Assembly: GCA_963575745.1 (NCBI GenBank)
Contig: CAUYUJ010001436.1
Span: 345,911-409,910, forward strand
DNA: 64,000 bases
Origin: Prorocentrum cordatum
Taxonomy: Eukaryota; Sar; Dinophyceae; Prorocentrales; Prorocentraceae
Reading direction: 5' to 3'
The notes beneath the pieces are model-generated. The model made no database searches, was not told the origin of the DNA, and saw only the letters and a list, made by a program, of their open reading frames with translations. The position numbers and the translations under genes are program-made. Below, piece by piece: positions 19,645-30,321 of this stretch (its first letter is position 1; the number at the start of each line of letters is the position of its first letter).

Positions 19645-20150
19645 CACCTAACTGCCGCGAGTGAGCAAACCTAGGCGGTCGTTGGAGTTCAACTGATCGT
19701 TCACCTCGACCGTGACCTGGGCGCCCGTGAGCTGGCCGAGACCACAGGTGAGCAGATGCCACCGTGCGCCCCTCAACGCATAGACGAGCTCGTCAAGTAG
19801 CCCGCGCCCTGTGCCCGCGCCGCCTACGTTGGCGGCGCCAACGACTCCACCATCGTCGGCCGCCATGACGCCGTCTTCTGGCACGTCCCCGCCTAGCGTT
19901 GGCAGCGCCGCCGGGTACTCGCCCGTATCGACCGAGCGATTCATTTGACGGCCTGCCTCGATCCTCGTTGGGCATTGGCCGTCCGGGGGCGAAGTGGGTC
20001 CGCGGCTTCGGACGCAGGCGCTTTGACACACCGCCGTGCACACATGCGACCAACAACTCGATATGTTGGGTCCAGTCCTCACCGTAGACGCCACCGTCGG
20101 GCATCAGTATTCTGGCACTAAGGTCGTACGCGCGCAGTCACAGCCTCTCA
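19645..20150 (-). pseudogene. decayed coding block, possible reverse-transcriptase remnant
   Basis: The first part (LRAYDLSARILMPDGGVYGE, then DWTQHIELLVACVHGG) and the second (DTGEYPAALPTLGGDVPEDG, VMAADDGGVVGAANV, then RGLLDELVYALRGARWHLL) look protein-like on the same strand but in different frames. The ADDG-x-V-V-G step followed by an L-L-D-x-L-x-x-A-L helix recalls the FADD box of non-LTR retrotransposon reverse transcriptases. The likeness is weak and no other RT block was found. Confidence 0.25.
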
Positions 20151-21464
20151 TACCGCAGGCCCTCGATGCGACCGAACAACTAACCTCTGCCCCACGACGC
20201 GGCGCGACATCGCAGCGCTCTGGAGGGCAGCCTCTCTCTCTGATCATATGATTGGCGTCCAACGAACTGGATTTGGATGGGGGCTGCCATCGATCTCCAC
20301 AACCGAGGATGCCCGCTACACCGATACAAACAGGCAACAAACGTGAGTGAACTGCCAGAGTGACATTTTTCGGAGCAGTGCTAAGTGCAACCGCGCGCTG
20401 TGGCAAGTGGCAGCTCGGGATTCAGCAAACTATTCCACTCAACACTAAACTTGCCTACCGAAGACCGGACAATTACATTTCCCGCGGGCATGTTGCCAGC
20501 CAGGGCCCTACCACTAACCCGGCCCCCTTACCTGGAGTCCTGGCTATACCCGATCCTTTCCCTCCTTGTGACATTCCTTGCCCTCTTGGCGCGGTGCCTC
20601 CTCATTTTCCCTCTCGGGGATCTTCTGACCCGGGTCGGTCCAGACCCGGGTCAGCCAGGCCTTGCAGACTCCTGCAAGAACCTGCAAGATCCTGCACCCA
20701 AGTCCGGGTCAATGCGAAGGAACCTGCAGGACCCTGCACCCAAGCCCGGGTCAATGCGCCCCTCGCCCTGCAGGATCCTGCGCGATCGGGCGCTCTGGCT
20801 GGCCCCCGTTTGCGTTGACCCCCGCCCCAAAGCCCCCGACCCTCGGCCCCCCCTCCTCCGCCGGTCGGCCTGCTGCCCCCTCTCGCGCCTGCCTGCCTGC
20901 TTCCCTCGGCGGTTTGCTGTCGCTCCTCGCTCCTCGCCTCGTTCTTCGCTTCTTTCTTCGCTCTGCTCGGCCACCGTGTGCGAGGTGGGGATTTGTCCAC
21001 ACCCACCGCCTGGGAACCGACGTCCTGGTGCCCCGGCGGGCGGTGGATATGGATGTATGTTGGCCCCCGGGGGCCCGAATACGCCCATGCCCACCGCCTG
21101 CCGAGGTCCCCGAAAGTTGATCCTCCAAGCGGTGGTCATGTATAAATTCCTGCCTCGGACCTTGCGCTTGTCCTCATGCCTCGTGCGGCCTGTCCTGCAT
21201 CGTGTGCGTCCTCTTGCCTCTGCCTGGCCTGAGCTTGCTCGAGCCAGCCGGTACCGTCGAGTGTCCGAGCGGCCTTCTTGCTCCGCCCGCAACGCTCAAC
21301 CTTGTCTGTGTGTGAATGTGTATGCTATTGCCCGGCTTGGTGGGCCCGGATGCGCCTGCTCGCAGCTTCCTGGTGTCTTGATCCCGCGCCGATTTACAAA
21401 GCAACTGATCCGTGATTCGCGTGCTCCACGTGCCTACCCCGAAGTCTGGACCTCCCCATATATC
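20151..21464. other. no supported gene; short tandem duplication
   Basis: A long plus-strand frame runs through here but has no domain and little compositional support. At 20655-20790 there are two to three copies of CTGCAAGANCCTGCACCCAA followed by GTCCGGGTCAATGCG. The pair CACCGCCTGGGAACC and CACCGCCTGCCGAGG near 21005-21110 is another local duplication. Confidence 0.4.
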
Positions 21465-21665
21465 CAGAATGTCAAGACGGAGGTTGTTCTTAATTTTCGG
21501 CCTTTCGGGGCCCTTACCAGGCCTCGTGACCGGCAAACGTCTGCTCCGGACGAGAAGCCCGGCCCAATGATGAAATGGTCGAGAGGTCGGGGGCCCGTGT
21601 CTCGGAAAAATAAAGACGCCGGATGTCTGGGGCTTCCCGAGGACCAGCTCTTCATCCTGAACCAC
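21465..21665 (+). repeat. dispersed repeat, second copy of 8780-8990
   Basis: It matches the minus strand of 8780-8990 in block order. An A/T-rich box here (ATGATAAAACATATGATTTTT at 21708-21727 and nearby) follows it. Confidence 0.55.
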
Positions 21666-21824
21666 TTCTTGGATACCCCAGGGCCCGACGAGTGCCCCTG
21701 GATGTCGAAAATGATAAAACATATGATTTTTCCGATCCGCGGCCGCAGGGCTCCCGATCCCTGTCCCGAGAACAATTCCCACGCCACAAATAGCTCGAAA
21801 ACCGCCCCCCAGAGGCCGCAATAT

Positions 21825-22500
21825 CCGCCGACCCCCGCTTGCCAGGGGTGAAAAGGCGTGAGAGATAAGTGGCTGTCCCCCTCCCCCCACTCCCCCTCCC
21901 TGGGGCCGAAAGTCGTATGGGAGGGGGGGGGTCCTGGGGGGGGGTCGACGAGCTCACTGGCGTAAATTCTGGAGCCAGAACGCCACGGGACGGGCCCATA
22001 AGAGCTTTCAGGCCGTCCAAGAGAGCGTCGAGACGGCCCTCAATAGCCCCTCGACGGTCCAATATAGCTTCCAGACTGTTCCCGGGGCGATTCGAATAGC
22101 CCAAGAAAGCTTTCAGACGACCGCCGAGAAGGCCCCCGATGACAAGAACCGCCCCATCGTTTCGGTAAACGGACATGTTTAGCAAACTCGTTTCTCATTT
22201 CATCTTCCCAAAGTTCACAACGGCTCACAGGCCCCACATAATCGCCCCAAGACGGCCCCGAAGGCCCCAATACCGCCCCAAGACAGCCCAAGAGGGCTCC
22301 CAGACAGCCCAATATGGCCCCCAGAACGGCCCACGAGGACCACAAAATGTACCCAAGAGGGGCAAGACGACTTCACCGTAGTAGCCTTTTCCCCCAAGAT
22401 GCCCCCAAGAGCACCCCAAGGTCCTTCCCCACGAGGCCCCACGAAAGCTCCGACAGGCCTCCCATCAGCCCCCCGGAAGCCTCAAGATTCTGTCAAGAGG
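21825..22500. repeat. CCAAGA/GGCC degenerate array, cluster A
   Basis: It opens with TATCCGCCGACCCCCGCTTG then CCAGGGGTG, the boundary sequence also seen at 45255-45290. The array then repeats steps such as CCCAAGANNGCTTTCAGACG, GGCCCCAAGACNGCCC and AAGAGGGCTCCCAGACGGCC. A non-repetitive AT-rich core (22165-22225) splits it. Frames over it give Trp/Gly/Leu-rich pseudo-peptides, not genes. Confidence 0.75.
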
Positions 22501-22561
22501 CCTTGCATTGTGCATTACTCTTTGTCTCTTGTGGGGGTCAGCGGAATGGCGTAAGCTAAGC

Positions 22562-22768
22562 CTAAGCCACTTGAACAAACAAAACGCCAAGATGGAAGCA
22601 ATCATATCGTCGAATTGAGGCTTGGGTTTGGGCCCCTCTGCGGCCGCACCCCCCGGGCAGCGGCCGCGGCGCCTTGACCTCCCCGATGCTGCAGCAACTC
22701 TCCGTGTCGATCCGGCAGAGCTCCTCGCCGGACACGGCCAGAGCCACGCGCAAGGACACCGGCGCCAT
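22562..22768 (-). CDS. possible 5' exon of a ubiquitin-like domain protein
   Basis: An ATG at 22768 (context GCCGCATGG) opens MAPVSLRVALAVSGEELCRI then DTESCCSIGEVKA. Many dinoflagellate proteins, often with ankyrin repeats, begin with a ubiquitin-like segment of the form L-x-V-x-x-x-S-G-E-x-L followed by E-V-K. The exon would leave soon after EVKA through a non-canonical GC donor (GTCAAG before GCGCCG). Beyond that the frame (PRPLPGGCGRRG) looks intronic and stops at 22562. No second exon was found. Confidence 0.35.
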   Translation of the reverse strand: MAPVSLRVALAVSGEELCRIDTESCCSIGEVKAPRPLPGGCGRRGAQTQASIRRYDCFHLGVLFVQVA

Positions 22769-23145
22769 GCGGCGGCTCACCCAGGAGGATGGCGGCCGGA
22801 GGGTGGAGGCGGTCCCATGCCTCCACGGGTCGTTGAGCAAAAACGGCACGTTAACTTCGTCGCTCTCTACCCCCGGGGCCCTCGCCGAGCCCCGGCGCTG
22901 CTTCTCGTGGCGCTGGCTTAGCTGCCCCAGCACGCAACACGCAACCTGTAGCGTGTTGATACGGAGCTCAACACGTAGATTGAAAAGGTACGTTTGACGC
23001 GATACGCGCCCCCCAAAACGTGGGCCAACACGCTGGGCCATCACGCAGCGTGTTGACACGGACGTTTCGAACACGGCACGGGCTGCGTTTTCGAGCGGGC
23101 GTATCAGGGCAGCTAAGACCGCTCGGTGCTCAGACGAGGCGACGC
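22769..23145. other. no supported gene
   Basis: It contains short repeats of GCGTGTTGANACGGA (22952 and 23047) and CCAACACGCTG. Possibly 5' flank of the exon at 22562-22768. Confidence 0.35.
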
Positions 23146-23490
23146 CTTGGGCTGTAGGTCAAGAGGCCGCTTGGAAGCGTGCCTTGGGGCCTCCAGGGCC
23201 CCGGAAGCCACCTGGGCTCAGAGTCGGGCTACTGGGCGGCCTTTTGGGGCTTCTGGTGGGTGTCTTGAGGGCCTACTGCCGGTCTTGGAGGTCATCTTGA
23301 GGCGGAGAGCGCAATATGTTACCTCGAGTTCCACCTCTTGGGGCCCTCCTGGTTACCTCTTGAGCAGTTTGGGGGGCCTCTTGGACCGTATCGGTGCTGT
23401 CCTGGATACATGTGGGGCAATTTGGTGCGGTCCGAAACAGATGTTGGCTGCTTTCTGGGTCTCGTGGCCCCGGATTGTGACCGTCTGCGG
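23146..23490. repeat. CCAAGA/GGCC array, cluster B (inverted)
   Basis: The same kind of steps as cluster A in the opposite orientation (CTTGGGGCCTCC, CCTCTTGGACCGT, CTTGAGGGCC). More diverged than the other clusters. Confidence 0.55.
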
Positions 23491-23639
23491 CCATCTTCAC
23501 CCATATGGAAAGTGAACGCGTCCCCCGAAAAGGCATAAGACAGGCCAGACGCTGGGGGCTAGATTCGGTCACCAGGGTGGGCGGGTGGCTGTCATAATGT
23601 GCCAGGGGGAGGCTGTGGGGGGGGCACAGTCCGACATTT

Positions 23640-23820
23640 TAGAACACACATGTGCATACACACATATATATACACATCTATATGTCTATACATATATATA
23701 TATATATAGAAATGAATGTATGTAATTACATACATAGACGTGCACAAGTACAATTACACATACTGCATCCATACACATGCACACCCATACATTTATATAC
23801 ATACATACATACAAACGCTG
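23640..23820. repeat. (TA)n / (ACAT)n microsatellite cluster
   Basis: ACACATATATATACACAT, (TA)n at 23693-23708 and CATACATACATACATAC. An AT-rich island in GC-rich DNA. Confidence 0.85.
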
Positions 23821-24600
23821 TGTACGCACCTGGGCTCCCTGGGAATCAGAACATCTGCAGACCCACCGCCTGCCGAGAGGTCCCCGCGTGTCCACCCCCC
23901 GGGCGGTGGCCCTGCACGTGCAGCGCCGCCCGGGAGCCCAGGACGAGGGCGCCCCCAAAAGACGACCTCGGCAGGCGCGCCGCGGCAGCGCACGGGAGCG
24001 CAGCACCGCCCCTCGAGGCGGGGCCGGGCCGCCGCTGCGCTCCCCGGTGGCGGGGTCCTCCCCGGGCGGCAGGCGCCCCCCGCCGCGCGGCGGCCTCGCA
24101 CGACGCCGCGGCCTCGTGCGCCCGGCGGCCGAGGGCGAGAGCGCCGACGACGTCGTCGCCGGTCGTCGGTCGTCGGAGGTCGGTCGTCCGTCGGCCGTCG
24201 TCCGTCGTCCGTCGTCCGCCGTACGTCGGTCCGTCCGTCCGTCCGTACGAGGGGGAGCAGGAGCAGCAGCGGAACAGGCGGCGGCGGCAGCAATGGGTGG
24301 TGCAGGAGCCAGCGCCAGCGGGGGCAGGGGCAGGAGTGCCCCAGGAGCGCGGGCCCGCGCCTGGGCAACAGGAGGCGGAGGAGGCAGAGTGCCCTCCCGA
24401 TCGCAGAAGAAGCACCACTACTGACATCGACATGCCGACTGTACGCCCGCGGCCAATGAGGAGAAGGAATCCATGAGCACCATGACATGAGAAACTTGAC
24501 GTCGCATCTAGGGTCAGCAGACACAACCATAACCGCTGATTTCGTGGCCAGCTTCTCCCGATGGCCCGGCCTCCCCAGGGCCCAGCCCGGCTGAAGACTC
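23821..24600. other. GC-rich low-complexity, (GTC)n at 24150-24250
   Basis: The run GTCGTCGGAGGTCGGTCGTC with CCGT and CGTC steps gives a compound microsatellite. Long overlapping frames on both strands are composition effects. No gene. Confidence 0.4.
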
Positions 24601-24609
24601 CTTGGCTAT

Positions 24610-24795
24610 GCCGCCCCCGGCTGAAGACTCCAAAAATGTTCTATGAACAAAAACATGTTCTTAGAACATAATACCCATGTGTTAAAACAGGACTGTCACA
24701 GCCAGACATTTTCTCTGAACATCTCGCGGAAATCACAAAAAGGTTCTTAGAACATTGTTCGGTAGGCCCATCGGCGAGCCAGGACGCTTCGCCAC
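24610..24795. repeat. TTCTTAGAACAT dispersed repeat, copy 1
   Basis: Blocks in order: ACATGTTCTTAGAACATAAT, CATGTGTTAAAACA, GCCAGACATTTTCT, GGTTCTTAGAACATTGTTCG, GTAGGCC and GGACGCTTCGCCACTGCTTG. The same blocks occur at 27345-27545. The near-palindrome ATGTTCTTAGAACAT occurs repeatedly. AT-rich against its surroundings. Confidence 0.75.
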
Positions 24796-25435
24796 TGCTT
24801 GACTCCTGGTCGCTCTGCCGATCGGCTGCTCCTTGCCTGGCTGATGTTGGTCGTGTTTACCAGCCTGGAACATATCCATCCCTATGCTGGGCATCTCCTC
24901 ATCGCGATGCCAATCGTAGGGGTTCCCTTACTTTTTGAGGGCGAATCCCCAAGATTGTCATCGCCTTTTGGCGTGTCAATCTTAGGGATAGGGATACGTT
25001 CGAGGCTGGTGACGTGTCCCGTTCTCGGTCGTCCGCGGGTCGCCCCGGTCGCGCCGGGCCCGTCGGCCGCCCCATCGATGGCTTCTGTGTGTGCGGTCGG
25101 CCGCCCCTCGGCGGCCTGTGCTCGGCTGTCCATATGGGAGGGGCGGCCGCCGTCGCTGGCCAGAGCAATCTCCGGAAAGCAGCCCCAAGCAGCCCAAATC
25201 GGCTGAGCAAGGGCGGCCGATGGGCAGAGCGACCGAAGGGCGGCCGTCGGGCCAAGCGTGGCCGGGGCAACCGACTGCCAACCGAAGACACACCAAGACA
25301 TGCCAGGGCAAGGGGCAACCAATATGCAGAGTGGCCAACCCGACCAGGGCAACCGGCGGGTAACCAGAAACAAGCTGCAGCGAGGGCTTTGGGAAAGGAG
25401 CCATCTTGGACAAGGAAGCCAGGATCTGGGCACCA
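24796..25435. other. no supported gene
   Basis: Both strands carry long frames rich in Gly, Arg and Pro. Short words such as GGGCGGCCG and GGGCCAAGCG recur. No gene is called. Confidence 0.35.
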
Positions 25436-25570
25436 GTGGAAGTCCAACTGATGTTAGCCTATGGAGATCACCGCCGCCCTCATCAGATAAGGGATTTCCC
25501 AGGGTCTGTCGCATCCTGGGCACACTCCTTAACGAACGCCCCCACGGTACTGGGCGACCAAGTGCGACCA
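25436..25570 (-). repeat. dispersed repeat shared with 44330-44470
   Basis: Shared blocks: GATNTCACCGCCNCCCTCATC, TAAGG, CCTGGGCAC, TNATGAACGCCCCCAC, GTGCGACC-type end. On the minus strand both copies read LADEGGDDIH or LSDEGGGDLH. Confidence 0.55.
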
Positions 25571-25734
25571 TAGCAACCCGCGGACTCTCGAGGCATGGGA
25601 CAAGACACCGAGCGCGTAAGTTGCCAGCCCCTGAAATGCCACACCAGGTCGCGCCATAAACAAGCAGCCGCGACTAGAACGAAAAAGGTAACTTTCTTAT
25701 TGACAGCCGTGGGTGTACGCACATCTAGTGCGGG

Positions 25735-25905
25735 CGCGGTCGCAAGAAACCCTCGCAAGAAACCCAACCCCGAAAACCCGCGCGCGAGGTGCACCTGAAA
25801 GGGAACCTGGCGCACCCTGAAGGCAGCAGCTGCTTTGACGGCGGCGGGGAGTCACCATGCAGCGCGCGGAGCGAAGAAACCAAGGGCACCCTGACGAAAA
25901 CCAAA
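25735..25905. repeat. dispersed repeat shared with 38515-38690 and 43930-44100
   Basis: Blocks GCAAGAAACCCTCGCAAGAA, ACCCAACCCCGA and GAAACCAAGGGCACCCTG match CACAAGAAACCTTCCACAAG, AAGCCCAAACCTGAGA and AAACCCAGGGCACCCTG at 38520-38650. The 43.9-44.1 kb copy is inverted. Confidence 0.55.
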
Positions 25906-25924
25906 TGGCTTCTTGATGCGCGCC

Positions 25925-26175
25925 CCCGTTGTACAATGAGTCCTGCCGTAGAACATCTGGGGCACATCTTTGGAGTCCCGAAATGGTGCGGTGACAGACC
26001 GTGCAATGACCTCGAAATCCCCCAAGACCTCACCGCACGGTCCGTCAACGCACGGTTTTGGGACCTCGGATGCCCCAGTCGCCCGATACGTCCTCGGAGA
26101 ACGACCCGAGTCCCAAAACCGTGCGGTGACCCCGAATCCCCACCGACTCATCACACGGTGTGGTCACCACCCCGT
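25925..26175. repeat. inverted and direct repeats, CCGCACGGTTTTGGGAC
   Basis: CAACGCACGGTTTTGGGACC is answered by GAGTCCCAAAACCGTGCGGT downstream, and a third variant (GAGTCCCGAAATGGTGCGGT) lies upstream. The region can form alternative hairpins. Confidence 0.6.
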
Positions 26176-26344
26176 TTGGGGGCCCCCGGACATCCTTCGT
26201 CGCCTCCTGAGCTCTCCAGACCTGTCAGGGGATCAGAAACTCGGCGGCGAGCGCGGGGGGGGAAACTGAGGAGGAGAGGCAGCAGGGGCACTCCAGCAGG
26301 ACCAGCAGCACCAGGAGGAGGAGGCGGCGAGGGAGCGAGGAGGC

Positions 26345-26650
26345 CTTCTCAAAGCAGGCAGGGCTTCTCAGAAGCCCTCGCGCCTTCCGAGACTCTGTTT
26401 CGTCGTCGGGAAAAGGCTTGGGGCACTTCTCAGAAGGCCGGGGGACTTCGGAGCCTTCTGAGAAGGTCTGCCCCTCCTCACCTTTAGAGGGGCCCCAGAG
26501 CACACAAATAAATACACACAAATAAACAGATTCCCCATATTTTCCAATATTTTCTGGGTTTTTGTCTTCCCCCCACTTCCCATATTTTCGTATATTTTCC
26601 GGGGGATCGGCGATTAATTGTGTCTGTGCTTTTTTTCCCCTCCTGAACCT
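26345..26650. repeat. dispersed repeat, copy 2 (CCCATATTTTCC family)
   Basis: The best-preserved part is 26490-26640: CACACAAATAAATACACACA, TTCCCCATATTTTCC, TTTTTGTCTTCCCCCCACTT, CCCATATTTTCG and CGATTAATTGTGTCTGTG. It includes two CCCATATTTTC boxes about 50 bp apart. Confidence 0.75.
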
Positions 26651-26744
26651 TTCCCCCCTCGCTCGCCGCCGAGAAACTCTCGGGGTGCGCCTGCTGGCAG
26701 TCAACTTTTCTCATTCCGCGTGCCTGCGACAAGCTTTCGGAGGT

Positions 26745-26860
26745 GCGCGCGAACATCTTGGTGGGCGCGCCTGGGGCGGCGCCGTAGGCGTCGCCAGGGG
26801 GGGGGGGGTGCACCGCCGACCCAAGACGTGCGCGCGGACCTCTGGAGGTTCATGCTTCTG
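26745..26860. mobile_element. GC-palindrome element, diverged copy
   Basis: GAGGTGCGCGCGAACATCTTGG, split at about 26750, is answered by CCAAGACGTGCGCGCGGACCTC, with GGCGCGCCTGGGGCGGCGCC in the loop. Confidence 0.55.
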
Positions 26861-26869
26861 TCTGTGCTG

Positions 26870-27340
26870 GTTCCTAGGTTTCCTCCTTTGAGCTTGTCTT
26901 ACGTTTCCGATGACGCTCGGCGGTTCTTAACATGCTATGGGTGGTGGGGGGCAGCGGGGTGGGTGGGAGGAGAGCCGGGGAGGGGGTGGGGGGAAGCTAG
27001 GTGCGCTCGCGCCATAGCTGACATCCTACCCCTCCAACCCGTCCCTTCTCAGCGTGCTGTGTTTTCACTATCCGCCGTCGCGTTTCATAGCGGACCTGGA
27101 ACTCCAGAGAGGACCCTGTCGTGTAGTGCGCAGCTGGAGAGCAAGGAGCTGCGTGCATTGGAGGTGGCTGATGAGAAGGAGGACGAGCAGGAGGAAAAAG
27201 AGGATGAGGAGCACGGGGAAGGAGGGGGGCCGGGACGAACAGCAGCAGCAGGACCAGGAGCGGAAGGAGCGGGAGGAGCGGGACGACCTGCAAAAGGCCT
27301 AGGTTGAGCAGGGACCGACCGTCCCGGCATTCCTATAGTC
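26870..27340. other. purine-rich; weak plus-strand coding signal
   Basis: Between 27120 and 27302 a plus frame reads LESKELRALEVADEKEDEQE, but a second frame (DEQQQQDQERKEREERDD) is equally acidic. Both are expected from a GAG-rich purine tract. No gene is called. Confidence 0.3.
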
Positions 27341-27344
27341 CTAC

Positions 27345-27548
27345 CACGAAATGTTCTTAGAACCCCCAAAATGTTCGAACCAAACAAAAAACATTCTTAG
27401 AACATAAACCCGATGTGTTAAAACAAAACAGTCCTGGCCAGAAATGTTCTAAGATCATTTCGTGGGAAACCACAGAAGATTCATAGAACATTGTTTGGTA
27501 GGCCTGTAGGCACGCCCGGACGCTTCGCCAATGCTTGACCAGGCGAAG
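27345..27548. repeat. TTCTTAGAACAT dispersed repeat, copy 2
   Basis: ATGTTCTTAGAACCCC, ACATTCTTAGAACATAAACC, GATGTGTTAAAACAAAACAG, TTCATAGAACATTGTTTGGT, AGGCC and GGACGCTTCGCCAATGCTTG. It follows the block order of 24610-24795. Confidence 0.75.
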
Positions 27549-28190
27549 CAAAGGGGGTGACAACGAGAACAAAAAGACGGGTATCCAGCAAAGTGACCCG
27601 CGCTGGCGCGAGAGCGCCATTCTGAACGACGGGAACACAAAATCGCCCCTAAATTAATGAGGCCCACGCTAACACGGAAACATCATTCTGAAACAAAGCG
27701 ATCGGATTTAAGACCATCCGGTGTTAAACAGCAGAATTCGGAGAGGCCCAGCTATCTTGCGGACAAAGTCAGGGGAGAGAGGAGTGTAGTATTCATACTG
27801 CGTAACTGTGGAGAGGCATGAGTGCATTATGCAGTACTGGCCAACTAGCAAGGTGACACGCTAGACCTCGACTGCGCAATGTCCCGTGCGGAAAGCGAGT
27901 GCTGCGTCACCATGCGCTTTGGCGGCATCCCCCTTTAGGGTGAGCACTCAACGAAGAGAGGCGATGCACGTGCAAGTCCGCAAGCCCCTCCGTGAGTCCT
28001 CCGGGCTGCGGGCCGTCATGCTGAATTCGCTGGTGACTCAAGGAGCCATGCAGGCGATCGCCTGGAGGTGCCTTACGATGCCTATCCCCCGCGACCCCAT
28101 TCAGCTACGCACGCTCCGTGCTCCCAGGGCCCCGGTCCTCCCCAGAACCATTTTTTCGGGCACATCGCGAGTCGCTGCGTTGTTTCAGCT
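27549..28190. other. no supported gene
   Basis: Unique sequence of moderate GC. A plus frame near 27960-28080 (QVRKPLRESSGLRAVMLNSL) looks protein-like but has neither splice sites nor family likeness. Confidence 0.3.
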
Positions 28191-28194
28191 GCCT

Positions 28195-28335
28195 GCTCAT
28201 GCTGCTGCTGCTCACTGTCGCTCGCGGCTAACCTTGTTGCCGCTGGGTTTTGCCTGCTGCTGCTGGCTGCTGCGTGCTGCTGGCTGCTGTTGCTCATCGC
28301 TGTGCGCTGTTGCTGCTTGCTGCTGGGGCCGGCAC
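28195..28335. repeat. degenerate (CTG)n tract
   Basis: GCTGCTGCTGCT, TGCTGCTGCTGGCTGCTGCG and similar, giving poly-Cys/Leu/Ala frames. Confidence 0.7.
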
Positions 28336-28559
28336 TCGAATCTCTTGGGGCCTCACTTGGGACCTCCCGTGGGCGTCGTTCCTTTTCCCCTGGAACCTGG
28401 TGTTGCCTACTGGGCTCCGTGAGATTTCCCCCCGTCTCCTCTTTGCTTGCTGTCGATGCTCGCTTGGCGCTTTCCGTCGCACGTACGCCGACCCAACCGC
28501 ATGACCAGCAACTCCGAGAGCCCGCCCCTTCGACCTAGCCCCCCTCACGCTATACTCTC

Positions 28560-28745
28560 AAACATTAGGTATCTAAGAACTGGCGTCGCCAACCCCCCGG
28601 CCAATCCCGGCCAACCCTTCTGAACAACGCAATGCCGACTCGCACGACGACGGACCCGGCCAACCTCCCTGGCCAACCTCCTGATGATCGGGCCAACCCT
28701 CCCGGCCAACCCCCTCCGGCCAACCCTGGTCAGACCAATTCTTTC
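28560..28745. repeat. CCGGCCAACC tandem repeat
   Basis: About 12 degenerate copies of the 10-mer CCNGGCCAACCY in both tight and spaced arrangement. Confidence 0.75.
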
Positions 28746-28989
28746 CATAAGATGCCGTGCCTTTAAACCAAGCGTGGGTGGCTTCGCGCCTCCAAGCGCT
28801 CGACGGGAGACTCTCAATGGGTCGGTGGCCCGCCTGCGTTGGCCAATCGGAGCGGGGAGCCCCTGCGCGAGCCCCTGCGCGCTCTCCGCCACACCGTGGC
28901 GCCTGTGCCTGCGGGGCCGCGGCCCTTCGCAGCCCGAAGTTGTCCGGACCTGCCTCGGAGGTGCCCAACACCCGAGAAGGATGCAACAC

Positions 28990-29138
28990 ACACACACACA
29001 CACTTTTTTTTTGGTTAAAAGAATTCTAGAGAAGGATGCAGGAAAAACTAGCAGGTTCCCAAAGAGCAGCAAGAAGGCACACACACATATATATATATAC
29101 ACACATACATACATACATACATACATACATACATACAT

Positions 29139-29213
<75 letters not shown>

Positions 29214-29256
29214 TACATACATACATACATACATACATACATACATACACACAAGA
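28990..29256. repeat. (CA)n, (ACAT)n, (ACAG)n compound microsatellite
   Basis: (CA)n at 28988-29004 is followed by ACACATATATATATACACAC, (ATAC)n, about 80 bp of pure (ACAG)n and again (ATAC)n: a symmetrical ACAT-ACAG-ACAT block. Confidence 0.95.
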
Positions 29257-29469
29257 CTGCAGTGGCGCTTCGCGCCATGCACCTTGGTCCTGGAAGTTTG
29301 GTATGCAGGCGGAATAGAAGGAAGGTCAAGCCGACAATTTAGATATAACTCCTTGTTGCTTTTTCCGGCATCGCCGCTATAATAATGTTTTTCGTTATCG
29401 TTCCTCCATGCTTATTTTTCCTTATTTCCGCCGTACCCTGCGCATTCTCCCCATCCTCCTCAGCTCTTT

Positions 29470-30075
29470 TTGCGGAGGCTCCTCCTTGGAGACCTTCTGG
29501 GGGCCTCACAAAAGTTGTTCCAGGCTTCTTAAGGCCTTCTGGAGGCCTCCTGGGCGTATTCTGGGGGCGTCTGGGGACTTCCTCGGGCCACCCTGCCTCC
29601 AACCGCGGTCTCCCTGAACGACCGGGTCACGATTTGGAATGCTTCGGAAGGTGTCTTGGGGCCATCTTGGGCCGCCATGGGGCTCTCTGAGGGCCATCCT
29701 GGACCCGTGTTGTGCCGTTTTGGGGATCTCTTGGACTGCCTGGAAGCCCTTTCGGACGGTTGCGGGGCGATGTTGGAGCCTCCCAGGCGGCTTCGGACGC
29801 CCAGAAGACTGCCGTCTTGGAGCGTCGGGAAGCCGAAAAGAGGAGAACCCCCAAATTCAGCAAAAACCAACAGAAAATCAAAGATTTGTGCCTCTTGGGG
29901 CCTTCTTGAGGGTGCTCTTGGAGGCCTCTTTGGGGCTGTCCTGGAGGCCTTTTGGGCCATCTTGAGGTCACGTCGGTCACTCTCGGAGCGCTCTTGTGCT
30001 GTCTTGGGGGTCTCTGGGACGTCTCCGATGACCCCTGATCGCCCTAGGTGTGCTGGGAAGGCTTGGCGAAACGCC
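29470..30075. repeat. CCAAGA/GGCC array, cluster C (inverted)
   Basis: Steps such as GGAGGCCTCCTGGGCG, TCTTGGGGCCATCTTGGGCC and GAGGGTGCTCTTGGAGGCCT. The AT-rich core (29820-29905: GGGAAGCCGAAAAGAGGAGA, CAAAAACCAACAGAAAATCA, AAGATTTGTGCC) is the inverse of the cores in clusters E and F. Confidence 0.8.
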
Positions 30076-30321
30076 CTACGAGGCCCGGGGGGCCGCTTCG
30101 AGGCCCGTCCGGAGGGTCCCAAAGCCCCAGATCCCGGGAATCCGGTTTTGGGAGGGGGGGGGGGGATGGGTTTTCCCCCCGCCCGGGCTTGTAAAAATAT
30201 AGGAAGAGGAATATTGCCTTGGGGCAGCCACAGGCTGACCCAGTGGAGCCCCAAGGGATCCAATCCAATCGCTTCGCTACTTAGAGGCGGGGAGGACCCT
30301 GGACGGCCCGAAGGTGGTCAC

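Noticed and set aside
20385-21851. A 488-codon open frame on the plus strand
   Set aside because: It spans a tandem duplication and a dispersed repeat, lacks any domain, and the GC content keeps frames open by chance.
24799-25206. Plus frame with a hydrophobic start (LLLAWLMLVVFTSLEH)
   Set aside because: No ATG in context, no family likeness, and the downstream part is low-complexity.
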